Assembly: GCA_009705675.1 (NCBI GenBank)
Contig: WLSX01000024.1
Location: 1-7,046, forward strand
Origin: Actinomycetota bacterium
Lineage (GTDB): Bacteria; Actinomycetota; Actinomycetes; Nanopelagicales; Nanopelagicaceae
Length of the DNA stretch: 7,046 nucleotides
Direction: 5' to 3'
A program made the translations under genes and the position numbers. This document shows, piece after piece, positions 1-5,550 of the stretch. Positions within the stretch are counted from its first letter, which is position 1. Every line of letters starts with the position of its first letter. The notes beneath the pieces are model-generated. The model was not told the origin of the DNA and searched no databases. It saw nothing but the letters and a program-made list of their open reading frames with translations.

Positions 1-60
1 ACTGGTACTTACTTTGGCGAAGATGATATTGAACGTGTTGAGGATGATTTCGGTCGCTAG
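1..60 (+). CDS. 3' end of an unidentified gene (partial)
   Basis: Reading from base 1, the frame is open for 19 codons and stops at TAG (58-60). The peptide ends in an acidic tail containing GEDDIERVEDDFGR. The gene starts outside the window, and I do not recognise the protein from so short a tail. Support for coding is the acidic composition, the lack of stops in this frame and the position just before a tRNA gene on the same strand. The promoter proposed for the downstream tRNA has its -35 inside these last codons, so the two genes are tightly packed. A chance open frame of 19 codons is possible, so confidence is moderate. Confidence 0.5.
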   Translation, partial: TGTYFGEDDIERVEDDFGR

Positions 61-66
61 TACAAT
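38..66 (+). promoter_or_regulatory. Promoter of the tRNA-Val gene
   Basis: A -35-like TTGAGG (38-43) is followed after exactly 17 bases by TACAAT (61-66), which matches five of six bases of the -10 consensus. The predicted transcription start falls around 73-74, two or three bases before the mature tRNA end at 76. The -35 lies inside the last codons of the upstream gene. The call is by consensus match only. Confidence 0.6.
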
Positions 67-75
67 TTCATAAAC

Positions 76-147
76 GGACGATTAGCGCAGCGGTAGCGTA
101 CTTCCTTGACATGGAAGGGGTCACTGGTTCGATCCCAGTATCGTCCA
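76..147 (+). tRNA. tRNA-Val (anticodon GAC)
   Basis: This 72-nt sequence folds as a full cloverleaf. The acceptor stem GGACGAT pairs perfectly with ATCGTCC, and the discriminator base is A147. The D arm is GCGC/GCGT with loop AGCGGTA. The anticodon stem CTTCC/GGAAG closes the loop TTGACAT, giving anticodon GAC, which reads the valine codons GUC and GUU. The T arm ACTGG/CCAGT closes the loop TTCGATC. The 3' CCA is not encoded, because CTT follows the discriminator, so it must be added by the CCA-adding enzyme. No convincing terminator hairpin follows. Confidence 0.97.
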
Positions 148-151
148 CTTG

Positions 152-162
152 ATACAAATTAT
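152..162. repeat. Left arm of an 11-bp inverted repeat flanking the protease gene
   Basis: ATACAAATTAT lies five bases after the tRNA-Val end. Its exact reverse complement is at 1549-1559, three bases after the protease stop codon. The two arms bracket the protease unit. The sequence is AT-rich and the match is short, so chance is a serious alternative: about a dozen 11-bp matches are expected among all position pairs in a window this size. Only the placement makes it notable. Confidence 0.35.
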
Positions 163-233
163 TCGGTAAGAATGTTCGTAAAAATAACTCTAGTTGTCTA
201 TGTCTTGGTAAATGGAAGTACTGTCCAAATCCA

Positions 234-262
234 TTGACACTGTTAACCGCCTTACCTACCCT
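234..262 (+). promoter_or_regulatory. Promoter of the serine protease gene (leaderless)
   Basis: A perfect -35 TTGACA (234-239) is followed after exactly 17 bases by TACCCT (257-262), which fits TANNNT, keeping the three most conserved -10 positions. The start expected seven bases after the -10 is base 269, the first base of the GTG start codon. The transcript is therefore likely leaderless. The purine-rich AAGGAG at 264-269 overlaps the start codon and is too close to act as a ribosome binding site for it. Confidence 0.7.
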
Positions 263-268
263 TAAGGA

Positions 269-1546
269 GTGAAAAGCCTTAAACACATACTTTTTGCTCT
301 ATGCACTTTGATTGGGACTCTTCCTTTACAAGCAATAGCAATCGAAAATGGTACGTCTGCTTTAGGCAATCCGAGGGTAGTTAAGTTATATGTGGAAATG
401 ACGTCAGAAGATGGGTACAAATTTACAATTGGAGAATGTAGTGCCTGGCTTTATTCTCCACGACTAGTTTTTACCAATTCTCACTGTGTACACAACATAG
501 ATTTAAAGCCTCAGAAAGTTATATATGAAGCCTCACGGATGTCTGCCGGGTTACCAGGAACAGTAACAAACACCAAAATAGAACATACTAAGGCTTCCAA
601 AATATTTACCTATGATACTTTTGAATGGTACGACGCAACTCCAGGCGGTACTTTAAGTTTTAAGAATGATTTTGCAATTCTGGTTTTAGAAAAATCTATG
701 ACTGGATTTCCTACAGCAAAGTTGGCTACTAAGGAGTATCTAGATAACGCACTAGCTAATAAGAGTTCTGTTTCTACTGCAGGATACGGCTATCAAAATT
801 CTGACAGAGTTTATATAAACGGTACAGAGCCTAAATCTGCAAAATTCCAATTGATTCCATTCGCAGATGGTATGAAGAAGGTGAATGAGTTCAAGCAAAA
901 ATGGAATAGAACTTACTTCCAAGAGGATGTTATGTTCGCTAACATGCCAATTAATGGTGCTGCACCCTGCGATGGAGATTCTGGTTCTGGGTATTACTTT
1001 GAAGAAAATGGTATTTACACATATGCAGGTGCTGCTTACCCATTCTTTGGTGCCCCTAACTGTGGAGTAGAAACTTGGGGTTCTAGTGCGGTTGCCTCCT
1101 TCAGGCCCGTGTATAACGACCTTGCGTTAATTCAGCAGGCAGAGGCATACGTAAAAGCAAACCCTGAAAAAATACCAAAGCCAGTAATCAAAACTATTAC
1201 TTGTATTAAAAGCAAGATAAGCAAAACTGTTAAAGGCACTAATCCTGTTTGTCCAAAAGGTTATACAGACTCCTCAAAGATTGTTGTGAAGGCTGTAGAA
1301 GGTAAAACATGCGCTGAGTTTGGACAGTTATCAGGATCGCTAACTTGCGCAACTTTTGAGGGGGAAAGAAAATGGATAGCTATAACAATAGAAAACGGTA
1401 TAGACGGAAGACCTGTAGCGGGAACTAAATGCTACAGAGACGGCTTATCCGCTACAGGGTATGACTTGGGCAAAAAATTGGTTGCTCTACTTTGCACATA
1501 CAAAAACTCCCCTGGAGCATTTCCTGGTTGGACTACCGCAAATTAA
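269..1546 (+). CDS. Secreted chymotrypsin-fold (S1 family) serine protease with a Cys-containing C-terminal extension
   Basis: Predicted exported serine endopeptidase of 425 residues. Residues 1-24 form a signal peptide: basic start (K2, K5), hydrophobic core, and AIA at 22-24 as the cleavage site. The catalytic triad is visible as His72 (TNSHC), Asp134 (KNDFAIL) and Ser238 (CDGDSGS). Cys57-Cys73 and Cys234-Cys265 match the two classic disulfides around the His and Ser loops. The position equivalent to trypsin Asp189 is Ala232, so Arg/Lys specificity is unlikely. After the catalytic domain (to about residue 295) comes a roughly 120-residue extension with six cysteines (312, 328, 348, 360, 388, 409), beginning with a TITCIK...NPVCPKGY repeat-like motif. 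I associate that motif with secreted proteins of freshwater actinobacteria. The GTG start at 269 is supported by the promoter exactly upstream. Family assignment is strong; substrate is unknown. Confidence 0.9.
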   Translation: MKSLKHILFALCTLIGTLPLQAIAIENGTSALGNPRVVKLYVEMTSEDGYKFTIGECSAWLYSPRLVFTNSHCVHNIDLKPQKVIYEASRMSAGLPGTVTNTKIEHTKASKIFTYDTFEWYDATPGGTLSFKNDFAILVLEKSMTGFPTAKLATKEYLDNALANKSSVSTAGYGYQNSDRVYINGTEPKSAKFQLIPFADGMKKVNEFKQKWNRTYFQEDVMFANMPINGAAPCDGDSGSGYYFEENGIYTYAGAAYPFFGAPNCGVETWGSSAVASFRPVYNDLALIQQAEAYVKANPEKIPKPVIKTITCIKSKISKTVKGTNPVCPKGYTDSSKIVVKAVEGKTCAEFGQLSGSLTCATFEGERKWIAITIENGIDGRPVAGTKCYRDGLSATGYDLGKKLVALLCTYKNSPGAFPGWTTAN

Positions 1547-1548
1547 CC

Positions 1549-1559
1549 ATAATTTGTAT
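1549..1559. repeat. Right arm of the 11-bp inverted repeat
   Basis: ATAATTTGTAT is the exact reverse complement of 152-162 beside the tRNA. Bases 1550-1557 (TAATTTGT) also pair perfectly with ACAAATTA at 1576-1583 across an 18-base loop, giving a local 8-bp AT-rich inverted repeat between the protease and nitroreductase genes. With a single G-C pair and no T-run it is too weak to be called an intrinsic terminator. It could be an operator or chance. Confidence 0.35.
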
Positions 1560-1592
1560 TAACCATTTATCGTTCACAAATTACTGCTCCTG

Positions 1593-1598
1593 TAAGAT
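1593..1598 (+). promoter_or_regulatory. -10 element of the nitroreductase gene (leaderless)
   Basis: TAAGAT fits TANNNT and is followed by exactly six bases before the GTG at 1605, so the predicted transcript starts at the start codon. No ribosome binding site precedes the gene. There is no good -35 at 16-18 bases; the best candidate, TTCACA (1573-1578), matches five of six bases but leaves only a 14-base spacer. Confidence 0.55.
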
Positions 1599-1604
1599 AT
1601 CTAG

Positions 1605-2360
1605 GTGAGTTCAAATCTAAATGATCGTGATGCAGCTTGGGTTTCACAATTCTTAGCATCCCGTAGATCAACTCGTGATTTTCTGCCAACCCCAGTTCCA
1701 CAAGAGATTATCGATCAAATTTTGACCGATGCATTAACTTCACCAAGTTGGTCTAATACTCGCCCATTTAAAATTGCAGTTACAACCGGTGAGGTTAGAG
1801 ATCGGATAAGTAATGAATTTTTATCTAGATGGAACGTGCTCTCAAAAATAATGCGTAAAGGTATTAGAAATAAGCTGCGCCTTATTTTCACCCGTTACGG
1901 CCTACCAACTAGCAACCGAAGCATTGTTAAACCATATGTAAAAGAGCTAAGACCTAGAGCCCAACGTGTAGGCAAAGAGCTATATGAATTATTTGGCGTT
2001 AAAAGAGGTGACCGAGATGCAAGAGATAAGCAATGGGGTAAAAACTACTCATTCTTTGGCGCACCAGTTGAGATGTTTATCTATATTCACAAAAGCCTTC
2101 ATATATATGCCGCCTCTGATGCCGGTCTTATGATGGAAAATTTGATGCTCTCTGCTCATGGTTTTGGACTTGGCACCTGCGCTCAAGGAGCAGTCAATAT
2201 TTGGGATGATGTTGTTAGAAGAGAGTTTGAAATTCCAAAGGATTACCGCTTGCTTTGCGGAATGGCGATCGGATACCCAAGTGATTCACCGGTTAACTCC
2301 TTTAAGGCAAACCGCATAGGAGTAGATGAGATTTTGTTCAAACCTAAGAATAGAAAGTAA
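1605..2360 (+). CDS. Nitroreductase-family FMN oxidoreductase
   Basis: A 251-residue cytoplasmic flavoprotein of the nitroreductase fold, expected to use FMN and NAD(P)H to reduce nitro-aromatics, quinones or similar electrophiles. The N-terminal FMN-phosphate motif RRSTRDF (from Arg20) and SPSWSNTRPF (46-55) are typical, as is the C-terminal GLGTCAQGAV (188-197), followed by GMAIGYP (219-225), the usual end of the fold. A long basic insert (about residues 70-145) separates the two halves, as in some larger nitroreductases. GTG at 1605 is chosen because a -10 element lies six bases upstream and the FMN motif then starts near residue 20, as is usual. It stands alone, nine bases before the next gene, which has its own -10. 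Physiological substrate is unknown. Confidence 0.9.
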   Translation: MSSNLNDRDAAWVSQFLASRRSTRDFLPTPVPQEIIDQILTDALTSPSWSNTRPFKIAVTTGEVRDRISNEFLSRWNVLSKIMRKGIRNKLRLIFTRYGLPTSNRSIVKPYVKELRPRAQRVGKELYELFGVKRGDRDARDKQWGKNYSFFGAPVEMFIYIHKSLHIYAASDAGLMMENLMLSAHGFGLGTCAQGAVNIWDDVVRREFEIPKDYRLLCGMAIGYPSDSPVNSFKANRIGVDEILFKPKNRK

Positions 2361-2363
2361 GTT
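2334..2363 (+). promoter_or_regulatory. Promoter of the DUF4287-DUF1801 gene (leaderless)
   Basis: TAAGTT (2358-2363) fits TANNNT and ends six bases before the ATG at 2370. Its first three bases are the stop codon of the nitroreductase gene. TTGTTC (2334-2339) is a weak -35 with an 18-base spacer. No Shine-Dalgarno sequence precedes the ATG. Cotranscription with the nitroreductase is also possible. Confidence 0.45.
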
Positions 2364-2369
2364 CACGGT

Positions 2370-2918
2370 ATGCCACCAAAAGATTCCAGCAGAGAGTCCC
2401 ACTTTCCAGCAATAGAGAAAAAGTATGGCGAATCAATGAAGTATTGGTTTGCAGTTATGAAAAAGGTTAAAGGCAAAAAATACCCCGAGCAGATTGCTCA
2501 CCTACGGGAGAATTACGGCTTCTCTCAAGCCCATGCCAACGCATTGGTGATGTACTCCAGAGGCTCAAAATCTTCAAAGAGATTTGATAAACCAAGTGAT
2601 TACTACAAAACCATTGATCCAAAACAAGTGAAAACTATTAAAGCTATTTTTAAGGCAATTACTAAGAAATATCCAAAATTAGAGCTAGTAATAGCTTGGA
2701 ATCAACCAATGTTAAAGGTTGATACCCGGTATGTATTTGGGGTTTCCGTTACGAAGAAATACATACTCATGGCTCCTTGGAGCACTAAAGTAATAAAACA
2801 ATTTATGCCGAAACTTGCCGATTACACAGTTAATAAGAAAACAATTGCTATTCCTAATGACTGGAAAGTGGATGAAAAACTTCTTCAGCAGATGATTAAA
2901 GCAAGATTAGCTGAGTAA
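2370..2918 (+). CDS. DUF4287 and DUF1801 domain protein
   Basis: A 182-residue, strongly basic (Lys-rich) soluble protein with two small domains. Residues about 10-65 (KKYGESMKYWF, HLRENYGFSQAHANALV) match the DUF4287 pattern. Residues about 80-178 (IAWNQPMLKV, YVFGVSVTKKYILMAPW) match DUF1801, the YdhG/YdeI-like fold that includes a frataxin-like protein of Bacillus subtilis. Function of the combination is not established; a role in iron handling or stress would be inference only. There is no signal peptide or membrane segment. It starts nine bases after the nitroreductase stop. Its own TAA directly abuts the stop of the convergent acetyltransferase gene. Confidence 0.85.
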   Translation: MPPKDSSRESHFPAIEKKYGESMKYWFAVMKKVKGKKYPEQIAHLRENYGFSQAHANALVMYSRGSKSSKRFDKPSDYYKTIDPKQVKTIKAIFKAITKKYPKLELVIAWNQPMLKVDTRYVFGVSVTKKYILMAPWSTKVIKQFMPKLADYTVNKKTIAIPNDWKVDEKLLQQMIKARLAE

Positions 2919-3494
2919 TTAGATCTGACTCTTCCACTCATCTTTTAAAACTGCAAACAGGTGAGCACTTGTCCACTCTCCTTTAAACCATTCATCTTTT
3001 TGATAGGTAGCCTCTAATCTTAAGTTAAGCCGCTGGGCTAATTTAATTGACTCAGCATTTCTTATATCTATATAAGCAATTACTCTATGAAAATCATGAT
3101 CTACAAAAGCTGAATTAATTAAGGCCCTCGTGGCCTCTGTTGCATAGCCCTGTCCTTGCATTTTTGAATTAATTACCCAACCAACCTCAGCCCGTTTATG
3201 TTCCTTTGATATGTAATTCAAATTTCCCTGCCCTATTACTTTGCCAGTTTCTTTTACTTCCCAGACATAATTTAAGTAATCACCAGCATTATCAAACTTA
3301 ATATCCTTCAAAACCTTCTCAACCGCCTCTTTCACTTGTTCATTTGTTCTAGCTGGCCAAGGAATATATTTAACGGTTTCTGGATCAGATTGATACTCAT
3401 ATAAATCATTCACATCACTTAGTACCATTGGTCGCAAAATCAACCGCTCTGTAGTAATTATTTTTTGAATGCTCAATTTATTTAACAAACTCAC
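2919..3494 (-). CDS. GNAT N-acetyltransferase, RimJ/RimL type
   Basis: A 191-residue acetyl-CoA-dependent acetyltransferase. The opening TTERLILRPM (14-23) is the standard RimJ/RimL start. The acetyl-CoA pyrophosphate loop is MQGQGYATEA (112-121). N146-A-E-S is the usual Asn-x-x-Ser of the late strand and helix, followed by LAQRLNLRLEA. Acceptor could be a protein N-terminus or a small amine; this cannot be told from sequence. The GTG start at 3494 overlaps the VOC gene by 17 bases. There is no -10 or clear ribosome binding site, so translation is probably coupled to the upstream gene. A TTG at 3476, one base after the VOC stop, is an alternative start and keeps the conserved region. Confidence 0.9.
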   Translation of the reverse strand: MSLLNKLSIQKIITTERLILRPMVLSDVNDLYEYQSDPETVKYIPWPARTNEQVKEAVEKVLKDIKFDNAGDYLNYVWEVKETGKVIGQGNLNYISKEHKRAEVGWVINSKMQGQGYATEATRALINSAFVDHDFHRVIAYIDIRNAESIKLAQRLNLRLEATYQKDEWFKGEWTSAHLFAVLKDEWKSQI

Positions 3495-3930
3495 TTAGAA
3501 CAATTTTCTTCATGCTACGCAGGGCTTGCCAATTCTTACCTGCAATTTCTGGATTTGAATTACCTAGATACTCACCCATTTGTATTGGCGTAATCTGCCA
3601 ACTTACCCCCCACTTATCTTTACACCAACCGCATTGGCCAGCCTCGCCCTCTTTAGTTATTGCATCCCACAATCGATCAACCTCTGCTTGGCCATCACAT
3701 TGAATTGATAAAGAGATTGACTCATTAAACTTTGGACCACCTTCAATAGACATTCCAATAAATTCATGGTCAAAGATGGTGAAATCAGCGGTGAAAAGCG
3801 GAGCACCAGGTTGCATCCGATTCTCTTCACGAACAACAACATCCCGAAAGGTTGCCTTATAAAAATTAAGTGCTTCTTCTAGATCATTTTGGAACCAGAG
3901 AAAAGTCCTTAGTTTTGAAGGTGTACTCAT
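3478..3930 (-). CDS. VOC-superfamily protein, PhnB-like (3-demethylubiquinone methyltransferase-like family)
   Basis: A 150-residue protein of the vicinal-oxygen-chelate fold, PhnB-like group. Typical landmarks are TFLWFQNDLEEALNFY near the N-terminus, NESISLSIQCD at 69-79, EVDRLWDAI at 83-91, and GQCGWCKDKWGVSWQITP at 98-115. The family name recalls an old methyltransferase annotation, but members are not shown to be methyltransferases; a lyase, dioxygenase-like or binding role is equally possible. ATG at 3930 sits six bases after a -10 element. It is the first gene of a two-gene unit with the acetyltransferase. Confidence 0.88.
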   Translation of the reverse strand: MSTPSKLRTFLWFQNDLEEALNFYKATFRDVVVREENRMQPGAPLFTADFTIFDHEFIGMSIEGGPKFNESISLSIQCDGQAEVDRLWDAITKEGEAGQCGWCKDKWGVSWQITPIQMGEYLGNSNPEIAGKNWQALRSMKKIVLSEFVK

Positions 3931-3936
3931 TATTTA

Positions 3937-3964
3937 ATCCTATCCTCAATTAATGGATAGACAA
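3937..3964 (-). promoter_or_regulatory. Promoter of the VOC-acetyltransferase unit, with an overlapping palindrome
   Basis: On the minus strand, TTGTCT (3964-3959) is followed after 16 bases by TAGGAT (3942-3937), which ends six bases before the ATG at 3930. A perfect inverted repeat CTATCC/GGATAG (3940-3945 and 3955-3960, 9-base loop) fills the space between the two promoter elements. That would suit a repressor operator. AGGA inside the -10 could instead act as a weak ribosome binding site seven bases before the ATG. Confidence 0.5.
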
Positions 3965-3979
3965 AAGCAATCACAAAAT

Positions 3980-4840
3980 TTATTTCAAAAGAGCTAACGC
4001 TTGATTAATGATTTCTTTGCGATAACTCTCGCCTAACGAAATGTGCCCATGACCTGGTACAAAATTTAATTTTGCAGTTGGAATATGTTTTGCAAGCCAT
4101 TCACTATGAGACTTTGGCACCATAAAATCATCATCACCTTGCCACACTAAAATTGGCTTATTAATTTTTGCTAATTCAAACCCAAATGGCTGCACAAATG
4201 CTAAGTCATCATCTTGCCATCCGTAGTAACTAACCGATAGTGACCTGCGAAATGAAGCGGCATCTTGCTCGGCAACCTCAGGTGTTAATGCTTTTTTATC
4301 AGCCTCACCAATTAAGCCACCAAATGATGTAATTAAATCCGCACCGGTAACATTTTTAAATGCTGGAGTATTTTTAATCATCCACTCTTCAATACTTGCC
4401 TCACCAGCTAAGGCTGCGCCAAACTCTTCATGATTTTCTGGCCCCATACCTTGCAAAAAATCTAAATCACTATTACCCCACTCCCCAACGCCAGCAAGAG
4501 TAATTGCACCAACAGATCGCCGGTCTCTACTCATATTTATTGCATGGGGTCCGCCACCTGACCAGCCAATTGAAATAAATTTTTCAATTCCAAAAAAATC
4601 TAATAATTGTGATTGATCGTCCATGTCAGCTGCCACAGTTCTCCCCCGACGCCGATCACTTAAACCATAACCAGGCCTACTTGCTGCGATCGCTTTAACG
4701 CCAGTTATCCCCTTAAACCATTTTTGCCACAAGGTACAGTCACTTGGTGTGCCATGGTGAAATAAAATCGCACTTTTACTATCAGAGTCATTTGTAATGT
4801 AATCAAGGGATCGACCATCTTTAAGTTTGAGAATGGCCAT
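3980..4840 (-). CDS. Alpha/beta hydrolase
   Basis: A 286-residue alpha/beta-fold hydrolase, probably cytoplasmic as no signal peptide is seen. The oxyanion-hole motif is HHGTP (28-32), the nucleophile elbow GWSGGGP carries Ser94, the acid is most likely Asp238 in GDDDFMVP, and the base is His266 in GHGHISL. A helical lid occupies roughly residues 125-215. The fold suits an esterase, lactonase or C-C bond hydrolase; substrate is unknown. The ATG overlaps the MBL stop codon by one base (TAATG). A good ribosome binding site, AAAGGA (4851-4846), lies five bases upstream, so it is translationally coupled and last in its operon. Confidence 0.92.
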   Translation of the reverse strand: MAILKLKDGRSLDYITNDSDSKSAILFHHGTPSDCTLWQKWFKGITGVKAIAASRPGYGLSDRRRGRTVAADMDDQSQLLDFFGIEKFISIGWSGGGPHAINMSRDRRSVGAITLAGVGEWGNSDLDFLQGMGPENHEEFGAALAGEASIEEWMIKNTPAFKNVTGADLITSFGGLIGEADKKALTPEVAEQDAASFRRSLSVSYYGWQDDDLAFVQPFGFELAKINKPILVWQGDDDFMVPKSHSEWLAKHIPTAKLNFVPGHGHISLGESYRKEIINQALALLK

Positions 4841-5550
4841 TAGATTCCTTTTTTACTTAAAAACTTTGTAATTCGCTCTTTACCTTTATTCATAATCTCA
4901 GGTCCATGAGTGAATGCTGCATGCTTAAAATCTAGGTCAACAAATCTTTTTGCAGTTTGCTGAGATTGTAGATAATCAACACAAAACCCACTCAAGGACC
5001 AAGCCAAGCGCGATGTCATATTAAAGATTGAATCACCAGTAATAAGTGTTTTGCTCTCAAGATGAAGTAATGAAATATGACCTTCGGTATGGCCTGGCGT
5101 GTGGATCACCTTTAGACCACCTGCAGTATCAAGCAAATCACCATCTTTTAACTCTTTATTAACTTTAAAAGGAGTGTATTTGCTCGCCGGCATTCGAGAC
5201 ATAAGTTTTCCAGAAACTGTTCTAGTATCAACCTTAGGTGTTGCACCACGTTCTGGATATGAACTGTCCGCTTCATGCATAGAAACTGATTTTGGATTGC
5301 TTAGCTCAATCATCTTCGCTGCTCCACCAATATGATCATCATGGGCGTGAGTAAGAATAATGTTTTCAACATCCTTTGGATGCTTACCAATGCTGGCAAG
5401 GCCTGCAACTATTTTGGCAGGTGCCTTATTCAAACCACAATCTACTAAGGTAACCGAACCATCATTATTTATAAATGCATAAGAATTAATAAATGGTCCA
5501 AGGGTTGGAATCCGGTATAGATTGCTTGCTAATTGAACTGCTTTACCCAA
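4840..5550 (-). CDS. MBL-fold metallo-hydrolase (glyoxalase II-like)
   Basis: A 236-residue metallo-beta-lactamase-fold hydrolase. The two-metal site is visible: H68-A-H70-D-D72-H73 in THAHDDHIGG, His154 in TPGHTEGHIS, Asp173 in TGDS and His215 in FTHGPE. This is the layout of glyoxalase II-type and related thioester or ester hydrolases. The N-terminal region (LYRIPTLGPFINSYAFI) is the usual first strands. The likely start is TTG at 5550, overlapping the aminotransferase end by 8 bases; there is no internal Met before the metal site, and GGTG six bases upstream is a weak ribosome binding site. It sits between the aminotransferase and the alpha/beta hydrolase, so coupled translation is likely. 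Substrate unknown. Confidence 0.92.
   Translation of the reverse strand: MGKAVQLASNLYRIPTLGPFINSYAFINNDGSVTLVDCGLNKAPAKIVAGLASIGKHPKDVENIILTHAHDDHIGGAAKMIELSNPKSVSMHEADSSYPERGATPKVDTRTVSGKLMSRMPASKYTPFKVNKELKDGDLLDTAGGLKVIHTPGHTEGHISLLHLESKTLITGDSIFNMTSRLAWSLSGFCVDYLQSQQTAKRFVDLDFKHAAFTHGPEIMNKGKERITKFLSKKGI
4846..4851 (-). promoter_or_regulatory. Ribosome binding site of the alpha/beta hydrolase gene
   Basis: AAAGGA on the minus strand lies five bases before the ATG at 4840, inside the last codons of the MBL gene. It is the only well-placed Shine-Dalgarno sequence in the window and belongs to an operon-internal gene. This contrasts with the genes that start right after a -10 element. Confidence 0.65.

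Noticed and set aside
68..286. A 72-codon minus-strand open frame with the peptide DDTGIEPVTPSM
   Set aside because: It runs antisense through the tRNA-Val gene; this peptide is a well-known artefact of translating the reverse strand of tRNA genes, and the rest covers the protease promoter.
885..1070. A second plus-strand open frame within the protease gene
   Set aside because: It overlaps the region encoding the catalytic Ser motif in another frame and shows no domain.
1550..1583. TAATTTGT/ACAAATTA hairpin as a terminator for the protease gene
   Set aside because: The stem has one G-C pair, the loop is 18 bases and no T-run follows, so it lacks the features of an intrinsic terminator.
5099..5335. 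Plus-strand open frame of 78 codons inside the MBL gene
   Set aside because: The minus strand there encodes the metal-binding hydrolase with all its motifs; the plus-strand peptide has no recognisable domain and no promoter or ribosome binding site.
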